DNA of 64,000 nt, taken from positions 22,915 through 86,914 of the forward strand of contig NZ_JBASAD010000027.1 of the NCBI RefSeq assembly GCF_049650445.1. Reading direction: 5' to 3'. Position 1 is the first letter of the stretch. Every line of letters begins with the position of its first letter. The stretch comes from Castellaniella sp049650445. Its GTDB lineage: Bacteria; Pseudomonadota; Gammaproteobacteria; Burkholderiales; Burkholderiaceae_B. A model generated the notes under the pieces. That model was not told the origin of the DNA. It made no database searches and saw only the letters and a program-made list of their open reading frames with translations. Positions 18,309 through 28,700 of the stretch are shown one piece after another. The translations under genes and the position numbers were made by a program.

Positions 18309-19274
18309 TCAACGGTCGCGCTCGACCGCGAAAGCACAGAATTTTAGCAGAGTTTCCCGGTAAACGGAATTCGGGAAGGCGGACAGGGCTTCGCGGGCCA
18401 GATCGGCCTCGGCCTGAGCCGCCCGGCGGGTGTAATCCAGCGCATCGGTGGCGTGGATGGCGCGCGCCACGGCCTCGAAATCAGCGTCGCCGGTCTCGAT
18501 GGCGTTGCGGATCAGACCGCGCTGTTCGGGGGTGCCGGTTTCCAGGACCCGGATCAGCGGCAGGGTGGGCTTGCCTTCGCGCAGGTCATCGCCCACGTTC
18601 TTGCCCAGGGCCTGGACGTCGCCGCTGTAGTCCAGCACGTCGTCGATCAACTGGAATGCCGTGCCGATATGGCGGCCGTAGGCGGCCGCAGCGGCCTCCT
18701 GTTCGGGCGTGGCGCCGGAAATGATGGCCCCCACCTGTGCGGCGGCCTCGAACAGCTTGGCGGTCTTGTAGCGTACGACCTGCAGGTAGCGGTCCAGCGA
18801 CACGTCCGGGTCATGCACGTTCAGCAACTGCAGGACCTCGCCTTCGGCGATGATGGTGGTGGCCGCCGACAGCACCGCCATGGCGGCCATGGAGTCGGAT
18901 TCGACCATCATCTCGAACGAGCGCGAATACAGGTAATCGCCCACCAGCACGCTGGCGGCATTGCCGAATACGGCGTTGGCCGTCTCGCGGCCACGGCGCA
19001 TGTCGGACTCGTCGACCACGTCGTCGTGCAGCAGGGTGGCGGTGTGGATGAACTCGACCACGGCCGCGAGGCGGTGATGGTTGTCGCCCCGGTAACCCAG
19101 TGCGCCGGCCACCAGCAGCACCATGGCCGGGCGCATGCGCTTGCCGCCGGCACCGACGATGTAATCACCGATGGTGCGAATCAGGACGACTTCGGAATCC
19201 AGGCGGGTCCGGATGACGGCGTCGACCGACTGCATGTCGGACACGATGGGGGCGAACAATTCTGAGAAATTCAA
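18309..19274 (-). CDS. ispB: All-trans polyprenyl (octaprenyl) diphosphate synthase
   Basis: 321 residues from a TTG at 19274, giving the N-terminus LNFSELFAPIVSDM that matches the family's usual start and length; the ATG at 19235 would remove 13 residues. Both aspartate-rich motifs are present (HDDVVDESD and LIDDVLDYSGD), with the GGKRMRP substrate-binding segment. It makes the long isoprenoid tail used for ubiquinone, whose head-group genes (ubiB, ubiJ, ubiE) also lie in this window. It is divergent from the DUF815 ATPase gene. Confidence 0.93.
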   Translation of the reverse strand: MNFSELFAPIVSDMQSVDAVIRTRLDSEVVLIRTIGDYIVGAGGKRMRPAMVLLVAGALGYRGDNHHRLAAVVEFIHTATLLHDDVVDESDMRRGRETANAVFGNAASVLVGDYLYSRSFEMMVESDSMAAMAVLSAATTIIAEGEVLQLLNVHDPDVSLDRYLQVVRYKTAKLFEAAAQVGAIISGATPEQEAAAAAYGRHIGTAFQLIDDVLDYSGDVQALGKNVGDDLREGKPTLPLIRVLETGTPEQRGLIRNAIETGDADFEAVARAIHATDALDYTRRAAQAEADLAREALSAFPNSVYRETLLKFCAFAVERDR

Positions 19275-19360
19275 GACGGACCCGAATACGGATGGGCGCC
19301 CGCCGGATGCGGCCGCAAAGAGCCAGATTATACTTTCCGCATCACATTCAGGAGAATTAC

Positions 19361-20227
19361 GTGGCAGACGATCAATTGCAGGCGCTGATGAACCGGGCGA
19401 TGGGCGTGCTGGCCCAGCTCGAAGCTTGGTTGCCGCCTGCCCCGCCCGCCATCGACTGGACGGCCCATGCCTACCGCTGGCAGCGCCGGGGCCAGCGCGG
19501 CTGGCTCGAAGCCGTGCGCCGCATCGCCCCCATCCATCTGGACGACTTGCAGCACGTGGACCGGCAAAAGGCCGTCCTGGAACGCAACACGCTGGCCTTC
19601 CTGCACGGCAAGCCGGCCAACAACGTCCTGATGACCGGCGCACGCGGCACGGGCAAAAGCTCGCTGGTCCGCGCACTGCTCGACGCGCACGCGGGCCAGG
19701 GCCTGCGTCTGATCGAGATCGACAAGTCCGATCTGGGCGACCTGGGCCAGATCATCGAACTCATCCATGGCCGTCCGGAACGCTATATCGTATTCTGCGA
19801 CGACCTCTCCTTCGAGGAAGGCGAAGCCGGTTACAAGGCGCTGAAATCCGCACTGGACGGCTCGATCGCCTCGCCGGGGGACAATCTGCTGATCTACGCC
19901 ACCTCGAACCGGCGCCACCTGATGCCCGAATACATGCACGAAAACCTGGAAGCCCAGCACCAGCCCGACGGCGAGATCCACCCGGGGGAAACAGTCGAGG
20001 AAAAGATCTCCCTGTCCGAACGCTTCGGCCTGTGGCTGTCGTTCTACCCCTTCGCCCAGGACGACTACCTGGACATCGTCGGCCACTGGCTGCGGGCCCA
20101 TGGCTGCGGCGAGGCCCAGATCAAGGACGCCCGCACCGAGGCCTTGCAATGGACACTGGAACGCGGCTCCCGCTCCGGCCGGGTGGCCCGCCAGTTCGCA
20201 CGTGATTGGGCGGCCCGACATGTCTGA
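19361..20227 (+). CDS. DUF815-family AAA ATPase
   Basis: 288 residues. I chose the GTG at 19361 because AGGAG lies six bases upstream; an earlier ATG at 19292 has no such site and would overlap the ispB promoter region. Walker A GARGTGKSS is followed by a Walker B-like YIVFCDDLSFEEGE and a sensor segment LLIYATSNRRHL. Proteins of this family are widespread in proteobacteria and have no established function. Its last eight bases overlap the Nudix-ThiE gene, so the two are co-translated. Confidence 0.9.
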   Translation: MADDQLQALMNRAMGVLAQLEAWLPPAPPAIDWTAHAYRWQRRGQRGWLEAVRRIAPIHLDDLQHVDRQKAVLERNTLAFLHGKPANNVLMTGARGTGKSSLVRALLDAHAGQGLRLIEIDKSDLGDLGQIIELIHGRPERYIVFCDDLSFEEGEAGYKALKSALDGSIASPGDNLLIYATSNRRHLMPEYMHENLEAQHQPDGEIHPGETVEEKISLSERFGLWLSFYPFAQDDYLDIVGHWLRAHGCGEAQIKDARTEALQWTLERGSRSGRVARQFARDWAARHV

Positions 20228-21230
20228 ATCCAAACCCTACATCCGCGTGGCCGCAGGCCTGATCATCGACTCCCGGGGCCGGCTGCTGCTGGGCCAGCGC
20301 CCCGAAGGCAAGGCCTGGCCCGGCTGGTGGGAATTCCCCGGCGGCAAGATCGAAGCCGGTGAAACCGTCGAACAGGCCCTGGTACGCGAACTGGACGAAG
20401 AACTGGGCATCCGCGCCACGCACGTCTATCCCTGGGTCGTGCACGTGCACGAATACCCCAAGACCATCGTCGAATTGGCCTTCTGCCAGGTGACCGCCTG
20501 GGAAGGCGAGCCGCACGGCCGCGAGAACCAGGCGCTGGACTGGGTGGACCCCTGGGAAATCCGCCTGGACGAATCCGAACACCCCATCGGCCCGGGCGGC
20601 GGTTCGCTGCTGCCGGCCGCCACCCCGCCGCTGCGTTGGTTGCGCCTGCCCACGCGCTACCGCATCAGCCAGATCGGCCATCCCGACCGGCTGGCCGGCT
20701 GGCTGGCCGATCTGCGACAGGAACTGCTGAGGGGGCTGCAATTGGTGCAGTTCCGCGAACCGGACTGGCAGGGCGACCCGGCTTCGCTGCGCGAGGCGTT
20801 CCTGGCGGTCCTGGCCCTGTGCCGCCAGCAGGGCGCGCGCTGCCTGGTCAACAGCACCCATCCGCCCGCCTGGTGGTCCGAAGCCGATGGCGTGCAACTG
20901 CGGGCGGCCGACGCGGCGCGCGTCCTGCAAAACGACACGCGCCCGCCGGGCTGGCTGGGGGTATCGGCCCACACGGCCGAAGACATCGAATGCGCGCGTC
21001 AGCTCCAGGCTGATTTCGTGGTGCTGGGTCACGCGCTGGACACGGACAGCCACCCTGGCCTCCCGTCCCTGGGCTGGGACCGGTTCCGCACCCTGGCGGA
21101 CGCCGCCGGCCGGCCGGTCTTCGCCATCGGCGGCCAGTCGCTGGACACGCTGGACGCCGCGCGCCGGCACGGCGCGCACGGCATCGCCGCGATCCGGGGT
21201 CAGTTGGTGGAAATGTCCTCGGCGGAATAA
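20220..21230 (+). CDS. Nudix hydrolase fused to a degenerate thiamine-phosphate synthase-like domain
   Basis: 336 residues. Residues 1-140 are a MutT-type Nudix domain: WWEFPGGKIEAGE begins the Nudix box, and RELDEELGI completes it with all catalytic Glu residues. MutT-type enzymes clear 8-oxo-dGTP. Residues 150-336 resemble ThiE/TenI, including VLGHALDTDSHPG and PVFAIGG. The usual catalytic residues look replaced (REP where ThiE has REK, NST where it has NDR), so this half is probably not an active TMP synthase. Such fusions are common in betaproteobacteria. The 3' end overlaps the convergent outer-membrane factor gene by 31 bases. Confidence 0.9.
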   Translation: MSESKPYIRVAAGLIIDSRGRLLLGQRPEGKAWPGWWEFPGGKIEAGETVEQALVRELDEELGIRATHVYPWVVHVHEYPKTIVELAFCQVTAWEGEPHGRENQALDWVDPWEIRLDESEHPIGPGGGSLLPAATPPLRWLRLPTRYRISQIGHPDRLAGWLADLRQELLRGLQLVQFREPDWQGDPASLREAFLAVLALCRQQGARCLVNSTHPPAWWSEADGVQLRAADAARVLQNDTRPPGWLGVSAHTAEDIECARQLQADFVVLGHALDTDSHPGLPSLGWDRFRTLADAAGRPVFAIGGQSLDTLDAARRHGAHGIAAIRGQLVEMSSAE

Positions 21231-22666
21231 GCGCCGCCCAAGGCGGCGATCAATTGCGTCGTCGCCGTCAGGCGCTGGGCGCGCACGTCCAGCGCGGTCT
21301 GCTCGGCGCTCAGTGCGCTGGTCTGGGCCTGGACCACGCTCAGGTAGTCCACCAGGCCTGCCTGGTATTGATTGGTGATCTGACGCAGGGTCTCGCGGGC
21401 CGCCGCCAGCGCCCGGTCACGGGCGGCCTGCTCCTCGACCAGCGCCTGCGACTGGACCAGAGCGTCCTCGACCTCGCGCAAGGCATCCAGCACGGTCTTG
21501 CGGTAGGCGGCCGCCTGAGCATCGTAAGCCGCGCGGGCGGAGGCCACGGCGGCGGCGCGCGCACCGCCGTCGAACAGACTCAGCGCCAGGGTCGGCCCCA
21601 GAGTCCAGAAGCGCGCAGGCGTCATGATCCACGAGGCGAACTCCGCCGCCCGATAACCGCCCTGGGCGCTGAGCGTCAGGTCGGGAAACCAGGCGGCCTG
21701 CGCCACGCCGATGCGCGCATTGGCCTGCGCCGCCCGCCGCTCGGCACCTGCCACGTCGGGGCGGCGCAGCAGCAGGGCCGAGGGCACGCCCACCGGCACG
21801 TCGGGCACCGCCGGCAGGCTGGCGCCGCCGGACAGCAGAAAGCTCGCCGGCGTCTGGCCCAGCAGCACGGCGATGGCATGGATCTGCTGCTCGCGCTGCC
21901 AGCCCAGGCGGATGCGCTGAGCACGGGCCTGGTCCAGTTGCACGGAGGCCGCCGCCACATCGGCCGGCGACGCCACGCCCGCCGCCAGTCGGTTGCGCGT
22001 CATCTCCAGCGCGCGTGCATATTCATCCAGTGTGCGGGCCAGCAGCGCGTCCTGCAACTGGCTGGAACGCACCCCGAAATAGGCTTGCGCCAAGGTGGAC
22101 CGCAGGCTCAGGCGCATGGCGTCCAGGTCGGCGACGCTGGCCTGTTCTCCGGCCCGGGCCGCCTCCACGTCGCGCCGCACACGCCCCCACAGATCGACTT
22201 CCCAACTGGCCGTGGCCGACAGGCCGTAGGTGCTGGCGGGATTGCCCGCCTGGGACACGCCCTGCCCCGCCCGGGTCAAGGCCGCCGATGCGCCCAGCGT
22301 CGGGAACAGGCCGGCACGCGCCGAATCCAGCGCGGCATGGGCTTGCCGGAACTGGGCTTCGGCCTGGGCCAGATCCAGGTTCCCCTTCTGCATGCGGTCC
22401 ATCAGATCGTCCAGGACGCCATCCCCAAACAGGGTCCACCAGTCGGCCGGCAGTGCACGCGGCGGGGTATCGGCCGGAATCCAGCGGCCCTCGGGCGCAT
22501 GCGCGTAGGCTGCCCCGACGTCCTGGGCGGGCCGCTGATAGTCGGGGCCGACGGCACAAGCGGCCAGGGACAAGGCCGCCACCACGCCCAGCAGGCCTCG
22601 CACCGCGCGGCGGGCGGACGTCACGGCGCAGCATGCGCCAGGGGGCGGAGACACTCGATCAACCAT
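21200..22666 (-). CDS. Outer-membrane efflux lipoprotein (OprM/NodT family)
   Basis: 488 residues. A lipoprotein signal ends in LSLAACAVGPDYQRP, the standard start of NodT-family channels, and two tandem OEP repeats follow. It forms the TolC-like trimeric exit duct for the RND pumps encoded just upstream. The ATG at 22666 overlaps the preceding pump gene's stop by eight bases. Its own 3' end runs into the Nudix gene on the other strand. It is the fourth gene of an mdtABC-type operon. Confidence 0.93.
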   Translation of the reverse strand: MVDRVSPPPGACCAVTSARRAVRGLLGVVAALSLAACAVGPDYQRPAQDVGAAYAHAPEGRWIPADTPPRALPADWWTLFGDGVLDDLMDRMQKGNLDLAQAEAQFRQAHAALDSARAGLFPTLGASAALTRAGQGVSQAGNPASTYGLSATASWEVDLWGRVRRDVEAARAGEQASVADLDAMRLSLRSTLAQAYFGVRSSQLQDALLARTLDEYARALEMTRNRLAAGVASPADVAAASVQLDQARAQRIRLGWQREQQIHAIAVLLGQTPASFLLSGGASLPAVPDVPVGVPSALLLRRPDVAGAERRAAQANARIGVAQAAWFPDLTLSAQGGYRAAEFASWIMTPARFWTLGPTLALSLFDGGARAAAVASARAAYDAQAAAYRKTVLDALREVEDALVQSQALVEEQAARDRALAAARETLRQITNQYQAGLVDYLSVVQAQTSALSAEQTALDVRAQRLTATTQLIAALGGAYSAEDISTN

Positions 22667-25600
22667 GAGGGGCAGGTTCCTGTTGCGGCGGAATGGAGGC
22701 ACGGCGACGGGAGCCACGCAGGCGATCCAGGCTCAGATAGACGACGGGCGTAGTGTAGAGCGTGAGCACCTGGCTGACCAACAGACCGCCGAAGATCGTC
22801 AGCCCCAGGGGCTGGCGCATTTCGACCCCCGCCCCTGTCGCCAACAGCAGCGGCAGCGCGCCCAGCATGGCCGACAGCGTCGTCATCAGGATCGGCCGCA
22901 GGCGCGCCAGGCAGGCGCGGTAGATGGCCTCGCGCGGGTCCAGGCCCTCGCGGCGCTGCGCCTGCAGGGCGAAATCCACCATCATGATGGCGTTTTTCTT
23001 GACGATGCCGATCAGCAGGAACACGCCGATCAGCGCGATCAGGGTGAATTCCATGCCGACCAGCCGCAGGGCCAGCAGCGCGCCGACCCCCGCCGAGGGC
23101 AGCGTGGACAGAATGGTGATCGGGTGGATGGTGCTTTCGTACAGCATGCCCAGCACCAGGTACATGGCCACCAGCGCCGCCACCAGCATCCAGGGCTGCT
23201 GCGCCACCGCGTCGCGCATCATGCCGGCGCTCTGGTCCAGCCCCGCCTGCAGCTCCTGCGTCGGCAGGCTGATGCGCGCCACGGCCTGATCGATGGCCGC
23301 CAGCCCCTGATCCAGGGATACGCCGGGCGCCAGACCGAAGGACACCGAATCGGCCGCCAGCAGTCCCTCGTGATTGACCGCGCGCGGCGCGGTGCCCTCG
23401 GTGATCCGGGTAAAGGCCGTCAGGGGAACACGCTGACCGGCGGCATTGAGCACCTGCAGCGCCTGCAGAGAATGCAGGTCCTGGGCGTACTGGGGCTGCA
23501 CCGCCATGACGACGTGATACTGGTTCAGATTGCCATACAGCACGGCCGCCTGCCGCTGGCTGAAGGCATTGTTCAGCACCCCCGCCAGATCGGCCATCTG
23601 CACGCCCAGACGCCGGGCTGCATCCCGGTCCACGACCAGTTCCACCCGGCGGCCCTTGTCTTCGACGTCGTCGTCCACGTCCACCAGTTCAGGCAGCGCG
23701 GCCAGGGCGTTGCGCACGCGCGGCAGCCATTGGCTCAGCAGCGCAAGGTCGCTGCCCATCAGCACGTACGAATAGGAGCCCGCCCGCGAGGAATGGCCGA
23801 CGAAAATGTCCTGCTGCGGCACCAGGAACATGCGCGCCCCGGGCGTGTGCTCGAAGCGGGGCCGCAACCGGTTGACCACGTCGTTGGCGCTGGCAGTGCG
23901 CTCGCTCAGGGGTTTGAGCTGCACCTGGATGAAACTGGAGTTGCTGCCGCCCCGCCCGCCGGCATAGGCAGTGACGGTATCCACCGCCGGATCGGCCAGG
24001 AGCACGCGGCGGAACGCGTCCAGCCGGGTCTGGGTTTCGCCGAAGGACGTCCCCGTGTCGACGCGAAAGAAACCCATCAACTGGCCCGTGTCCTGCTGCG
24101 GGAAGAAGCCTTTGGGAATGCTGGCGTACAGGTACACGTTCAGGCCCACCGTGGCCAGCAGGAGCAGCAGGACGAGGCGCCCGTGATCCAGAGACCAGCG
24201 CAGCGAGCGCCGGTAGGCGGCCTCGCCCGCCTGGCCGCAGCGGTGCAGCCAGCGCCGCAACAGCCCCTGAGGAGGCGGTTCGTGCACGGCCGGGGCGCGC
24301 AGCAGGCGCGCCGCCATGACCGGGGTCAGCGTCACCGACACCAGCAGCGACACGGCGATGGTCACCGACAGGGTCACGGCGAATTCCTTGAACAGCCGCC
24401 CCACCAGGCCGCCCACCAGCCACAAGGGGATGAAGACGGCGATCAGCGACAGGCTCATGGCCAGCACGGTGAAGCCGACCTCGGTCACACCGCGCAGGGC
24501 GGCACGCGCCGGCCGCATGCCGCGTTCGATGTGGCGCATGATGTTTTCCAGCACCACGATGGCGTCGTCCACGACGAAGCCGGTGGCCACGATCAGCGCC
24601 ATCAGGGAAATCGTGTTCAGGGTGAAGCCGAACCACCACATCAGACTGAACGCACTGACCAGCGAGGCCGGTACGGCGACAGCCGGGATCAGGGCGGCGC
24701 GCCAGTTGCCCAGAAAGGCCAGCACCACGGCCACCACCAGCACGACCGACAGCACCAGGGTCAGTTCGGCTTCGAACAGCGAGGCCCGGATGCTGGGCGT
24801 GCGGTCCTGGGCCACGGTCAGGCGCACCTGTTCCGGCAGCAGCGCCTGGAAGTCCGGCAGCAAGGCGCGGATGGCGTCCACGGTCTCGATGATGTTGGCG
24901 TCGGCCTGACGGCGGATGATCAGCAGCACGGCGGAACGATCGTTGAAATAGCCGACCTGGTTGGTGTCCTCGACCGAATCCTCGATCCGCGCCACGTCGC
25001 TCAGCCGCACAGGGCGGCCGTCGCGCCATTCCACGATCAGGGGGGCGTAGTCGGCGGCCTTGCGCAATTGCCAATCGGAATGAATCTGCCACTGGGTATC
25101 GTCGAGCCGGACCAGTCCGCCGGGACGCAGCGTATTCACGTCCTGCAACACTTGGCGCACACGATCCAGAGAGATCCCCATGGACTCCAGGGCCCGCGGG
25201 TTCACCAGCACGCGCACGGCCGGCAGCGAACTGCCCCCCACCGTCACCTGCCCCACTCCGGCCACTTGCGACAGCTTCTGCGACAGCACGGTGGAGGCCA
25301 GATCGTAGAGCTCGCCGCGCGTCGCGGTGTCCGAAGTCAGCGCCAGCGTCATGACGGGCGAAGACGAGGAATTCACCTTGCGGTAGGTCGGATTGTTGCG
25401 CATGCCCGAGGGCAGCATGGGCCGCGCGGCATTGATGGCCGCCTGGACGTCGCGCGCGGCGCTGTTGATGTCGCGGTCCAGCTCGAACATCAGCGAAATA
25501 GCGGTCTGGCCCTCGCTGCTGCGCGAACTCATGCTGTCGAGCCCGGCGATCGCGCCCAGAGACTGCTCCAGCGGCATGGCCACGCTGGAGGCCATGGTCT

Positions 25601-25769
25601 CGGGGCTGGCCCCCGGCAGCGAGGCCGACACCGAGATCATCGGGAAATCCACCTGCGGCAGCGGCGCCACCGGCAGGAAACGCAGCGCCAGCACCCCGGC
25701 CAGGACCAGCGCCAGGCACAGCAGGGACGTGCCCACCGGCCGGCGCAGGAACAAGGCGAAGAAACGCAT
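22659..25769 (-). CDS. mdtC: RND multidrug efflux permease, MdtC type
   Basis: 1036 residues, the usual length for RND pumps, with 12 membrane segments and two large periplasmic loops. The proton-relay Asp pair is present in TM4 (FVVDDAIVVLENI), as is the conserved Lys pair in TM10 (GIVKKNAIMMVDFA). Order and similarity match MdtC, which works as a heterotrimer with MdtB. It starts one base after the mdtB-like stop, so coupling is strong. Confidence 0.93.
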   Translation of the reverse strand: MRFFALFLRRPVGTSLLCLALVLAGVLALRFLPVAPLPQVDFPMISVSASLPGASPETMASSVAMPLEQSLGAIAGLDSMSSRSSEGQTAISLMFELDRDINSAARDVQAAINAARPMLPSGMRNNPTYRKVNSSSSPVMTLALTSDTATRGELYDLASTVLSQKLSQVAGVGQVTVGGSSLPAVRVLVNPRALESMGISLDRVRQVLQDVNTLRPGGLVRLDDTQWQIHSDWQLRKAADYAPLIVEWRDGRPVRLSDVARIEDSVEDTNQVGYFNDRSAVLLIIRRQADANIIETVDAIRALLPDFQALLPEQVRLTVAQDRTPSIRASLFEAELTLVLSVVLVVAVVLAFLGNWRAALIPAVAVPASLVSAFSLMWWFGFTLNTISLMALIVATGFVVDDAIVVLENIMRHIERGMRPARAALRGVTEVGFTVLAMSLSLIAVFIPLWLVGGLVGRLFKEFAVTLSVTIAVSLLVSVTLTPVMAARLLRAPAVHEPPPQGLLRRWLHRCGQAGEAAYRRSLRWSLDHGRLVLLLLLATVGLNVYLYASIPKGFFPQQDTGQLMGFFRVDTGTSFGETQTRLDAFRRVLLADPAVDTVTAYAGGRGGSNSSFIQVQLKPLSERTASANDVVNRLRPRFEHTPGARMFLVPQQDIFVGHSSRAGSYSYVLMGSDLALLSQWLPRVRNALAALPELVDVDDDVEDKGRRVELVVDRDAARRLGVQMADLAGVLNNAFSQRQAAVLYGNLNQYHVVMAVQPQYAQDLHSLQALQVLNAAGQRVPLTAFTRITEGTAPRAVNHEGLLAADSVSFGLAPGVSLDQGLAAIDQAVARISLPTQELQAGLDQSAGMMRDAVAQQPWMLVAALVAMYLVLGMLYESTIHPITILSTLPSAGVGALLALRLVGMEFTLIALIGVFLLIGIVKKNAIMMVDFALQAQRREGLDPREAIYRACLARLRPILMTTLSAMLGALPLLLATGAGVEMRQPLGLTIFGGLLVSQVLTLYTTPVVYLSLDRLRGSRRRASIPPQQEPAPHG

Positions 25770-25770
25770 G

Positions 25771-28700
25771 TCAGCCGCCCGCCGCCCGGCGGTGGCCCAG
25801 GCGTTCGAACAGCAGATAGATCACCGGGGTGGTGAACAGCGTCAGCACCTGGCTGCACAGCAGCCCTCCGACCATGGCCAGGCCCAGCGGCTGGCGCAGT
25901 TCAGCCCCCGACCCGGACGCCAGCATCAGCGGAATGGCGCTGAAAAAGGCCGCCAAAGTCGTCATCAGGATGGGCCGGAAGCGCAGCAAGGCGGCCTCGT
26001 GGATCGCCGCCTGCGGCCCCAGACCCCGTTCACGCTGGGCATCCAGCGCGAAATCGATCATCAGGATGGCGTTTTTCTTGACGATCCCGATCAGCAGGAT
26101 GATGCCGATCACGCCGATCATGTCCAGTTCCGCCCCGCCCAGCCACAGCGCCAGCAGCGCCCCGATGGCCGCCGAGGGCAGCGTGGACAGAATGGTGACC
26201 GGATGGATCAGGCTTTCGTACAACACCCCCAGCACGATGTACATGGTCACCACGGCCGCCAGCAGCAGCCACAGCGTGCTGGACAGCGAGGCCTGGAAGG
26301 CCTGGGCCGCGCCCTGGAAACGGGCCTCGACCGACGCCGGCACACCCAGTGCCGCGCGCGTCGACTCGATGACCTGCACGGCGTCGGACAGGGCGGTGTC
26401 CGGCGCCAGGCTGAAGGACACGGTGGCAGCCGGGAACTGGTCCAGCCGCTGCACGGCCAGGGGCGTCAGCCCCGGTTCGAAGCGCGCCACGCTGGACAGC
26501 GGCGTGACCCCGCCCGAGGCCGTCGGCACGTGCAGATGCTCCAGGGCCACGGGGCCGCCGTCGAGCAGGTCGGCGCCGGCCTCCAGCACCACCCGGTACT
26601 GGGCCGACTGCGTGTAGATCGTGGAAATCAGCCGCTGGCCGAAGGCATCGTACAAGGCGTCGTCGATCGACGCCTGAGTGACGCCCAACCGCGCCGCCGC
26701 ATCGCGGTCCACCATCACGGCCAGGGCCAGCCCCCGGTCCTGCAAGTCCCCGGCCACGTCGCGCAGTTCCGGCAACTCGCGCAACGCGTCCACCAGCCGG
26801 GGCGTCCACAACCCCAGCGCGGCCTCGTCCGGGCTGGACAGCGTCATCTGGAACTGGGCGCGGCTGACCTGGTCCTCGACGGACAGTTCCTGCACCGGCT
26901 GCAGCCAGGCCTCCAGGCCCACGACCGGCCGCAGAGCCGCCTGCAGGCGCTCGATCACGACATCCGCCCGCTCACGGCCCTCGGCCAGCGGTTTGAGCGT
27001 GATCTGCAGGCGCCCGGTGTTCAGCGTGGCATTGTCGCCATCGATGCCGATGAAGGAAGCCACCGACGCGACCGCCGGGTCGGCCAGCACCCGCTCGACG
27101 GCCTGCTGCTGCAGGCGGTGCATGACCTGGAACGAAGCCGACTGCGGCCCCTGGGTGATGGCCTGCACCATGCCCGTGTCCTGCTGCGGAAAGAAACCCT
27201 TGGGGATGGCGGCATACAGACCCGCCGTGACCAGCAGCGTCGCCACGACCGCCCACAGGGTCGCCCGCTGGTGCGCCAGCACCCATTGCAGCCCCCGGTC
27301 GTAGGCGGTGATCAGCCGCTCCATCCAGCGTTCTTCACGCCGCCCGGATATGCCATCCACCACGTCGCGGCCTGCATGCCGCTCCGATTCGTCAGGCACA
27401 GGACAGTCCGCAGTGGACTGTCCTGTGCCCTGTCTCATCCCCAGCATGCGCGCGCACATCATGGGCGTGAGCGTCAGGGAAATCAGCAGCGACAGCAGGA
27501 TGGCCACGGCCAGGGTGACGGCGAATTCGCGAAACAGCCGCCCGACCACGTCGCCCATGAACAGCAGCGGGATCAGCACCGCGATCAGCGACAGGGTCAG
27601 CGACACCAGGGTGAAGCCGATCTGCTTGGCCCCGCGCAGCGCGGCCGCCATCGCAGTCTCGCCTTCCTCGATGTGGCGGGCGATGTTCTCGATCATGACG
27701 ATGGCGTCGTCCACCACGAAGCCGGTGGCGATCGTCAACGCCATCAGGGTCAGATTGTTGATGCTGAAACCCAGCAGCGCCATCAGGGCGAACGTGCCGA
27801 CCAGGGACAGCGGCACGACCACGCCGGGAATCAGGGTGGCCCGCCAGGTGCGCAGAAACACGAAGGTCACCGCCACCACCAAGGCGATGGCCAGCAGCAT
27901 CTCGATCTGCACGTGGGCCACCGAATCGCGGATCGTCTGCGTGCGGTCCGACGCCACCTGCAGGTCCACACCGGTCGGCAGGGTGGCCCGCAGGCCGGGC
28001 AGCAGGGCCTGGACGCGGTCCACCACTTCGATCACATTGGCACCCGGCTGGCGCTGGATGTTCAGCAAAATCGCCGGAGTCTGACCGAACCAGGCGGCCT
28101 GATCGCGGTTTTCCGCCGCACGGTGCACCTGCGCCACGTCGCCCAGGCGCAGCGGCGCACCGTTCTCGTAGGCCAGGATCAGGCGCTCGTACTCGGCCGG
28201 GTCCTTGAGCTGATCATTGACGCTGATGGTGATCGAACGCTGCGGCCCGTCCAGATTGCCCTTGGGCTGGTTGACGTTCGACTGGGTCACGACTTTGCGC
28301 ACGTCGGCCAGCGTCAGCTTGTGCGCGGCCAGGGCCTGGGGATCGACCTGGATACGCACGGCCGGCCGCTGTCCCCCCGCCACGCTGACCAGCCCGACGC
28401 CGCTGATCTGGGACAGCTTTTGCACCACGCGCACCTCGATCAGATCGCGCACCTGGGGCAGCGGCAGCGTGGGGGACATGATCGCCAGCGTCATCACCGG
28501 CGCGTCGGCCGGATTGATCTTGCTGTAGATCGGCGGCGAAGGCATGTCCGAAGGCAGCAGGTTCGAGGCCGCGTTGATGGCCGCCTGCACTTCCTGTTCA
28601 GCCACGTCCAGCGGCAGGCCCAGGTCGAAGCGCAAAGTGATGCGCGACGAGCCCCCCGAACTGGTGGACAGCATCTGCGACAGGCCCGGCATCTGGCCGA

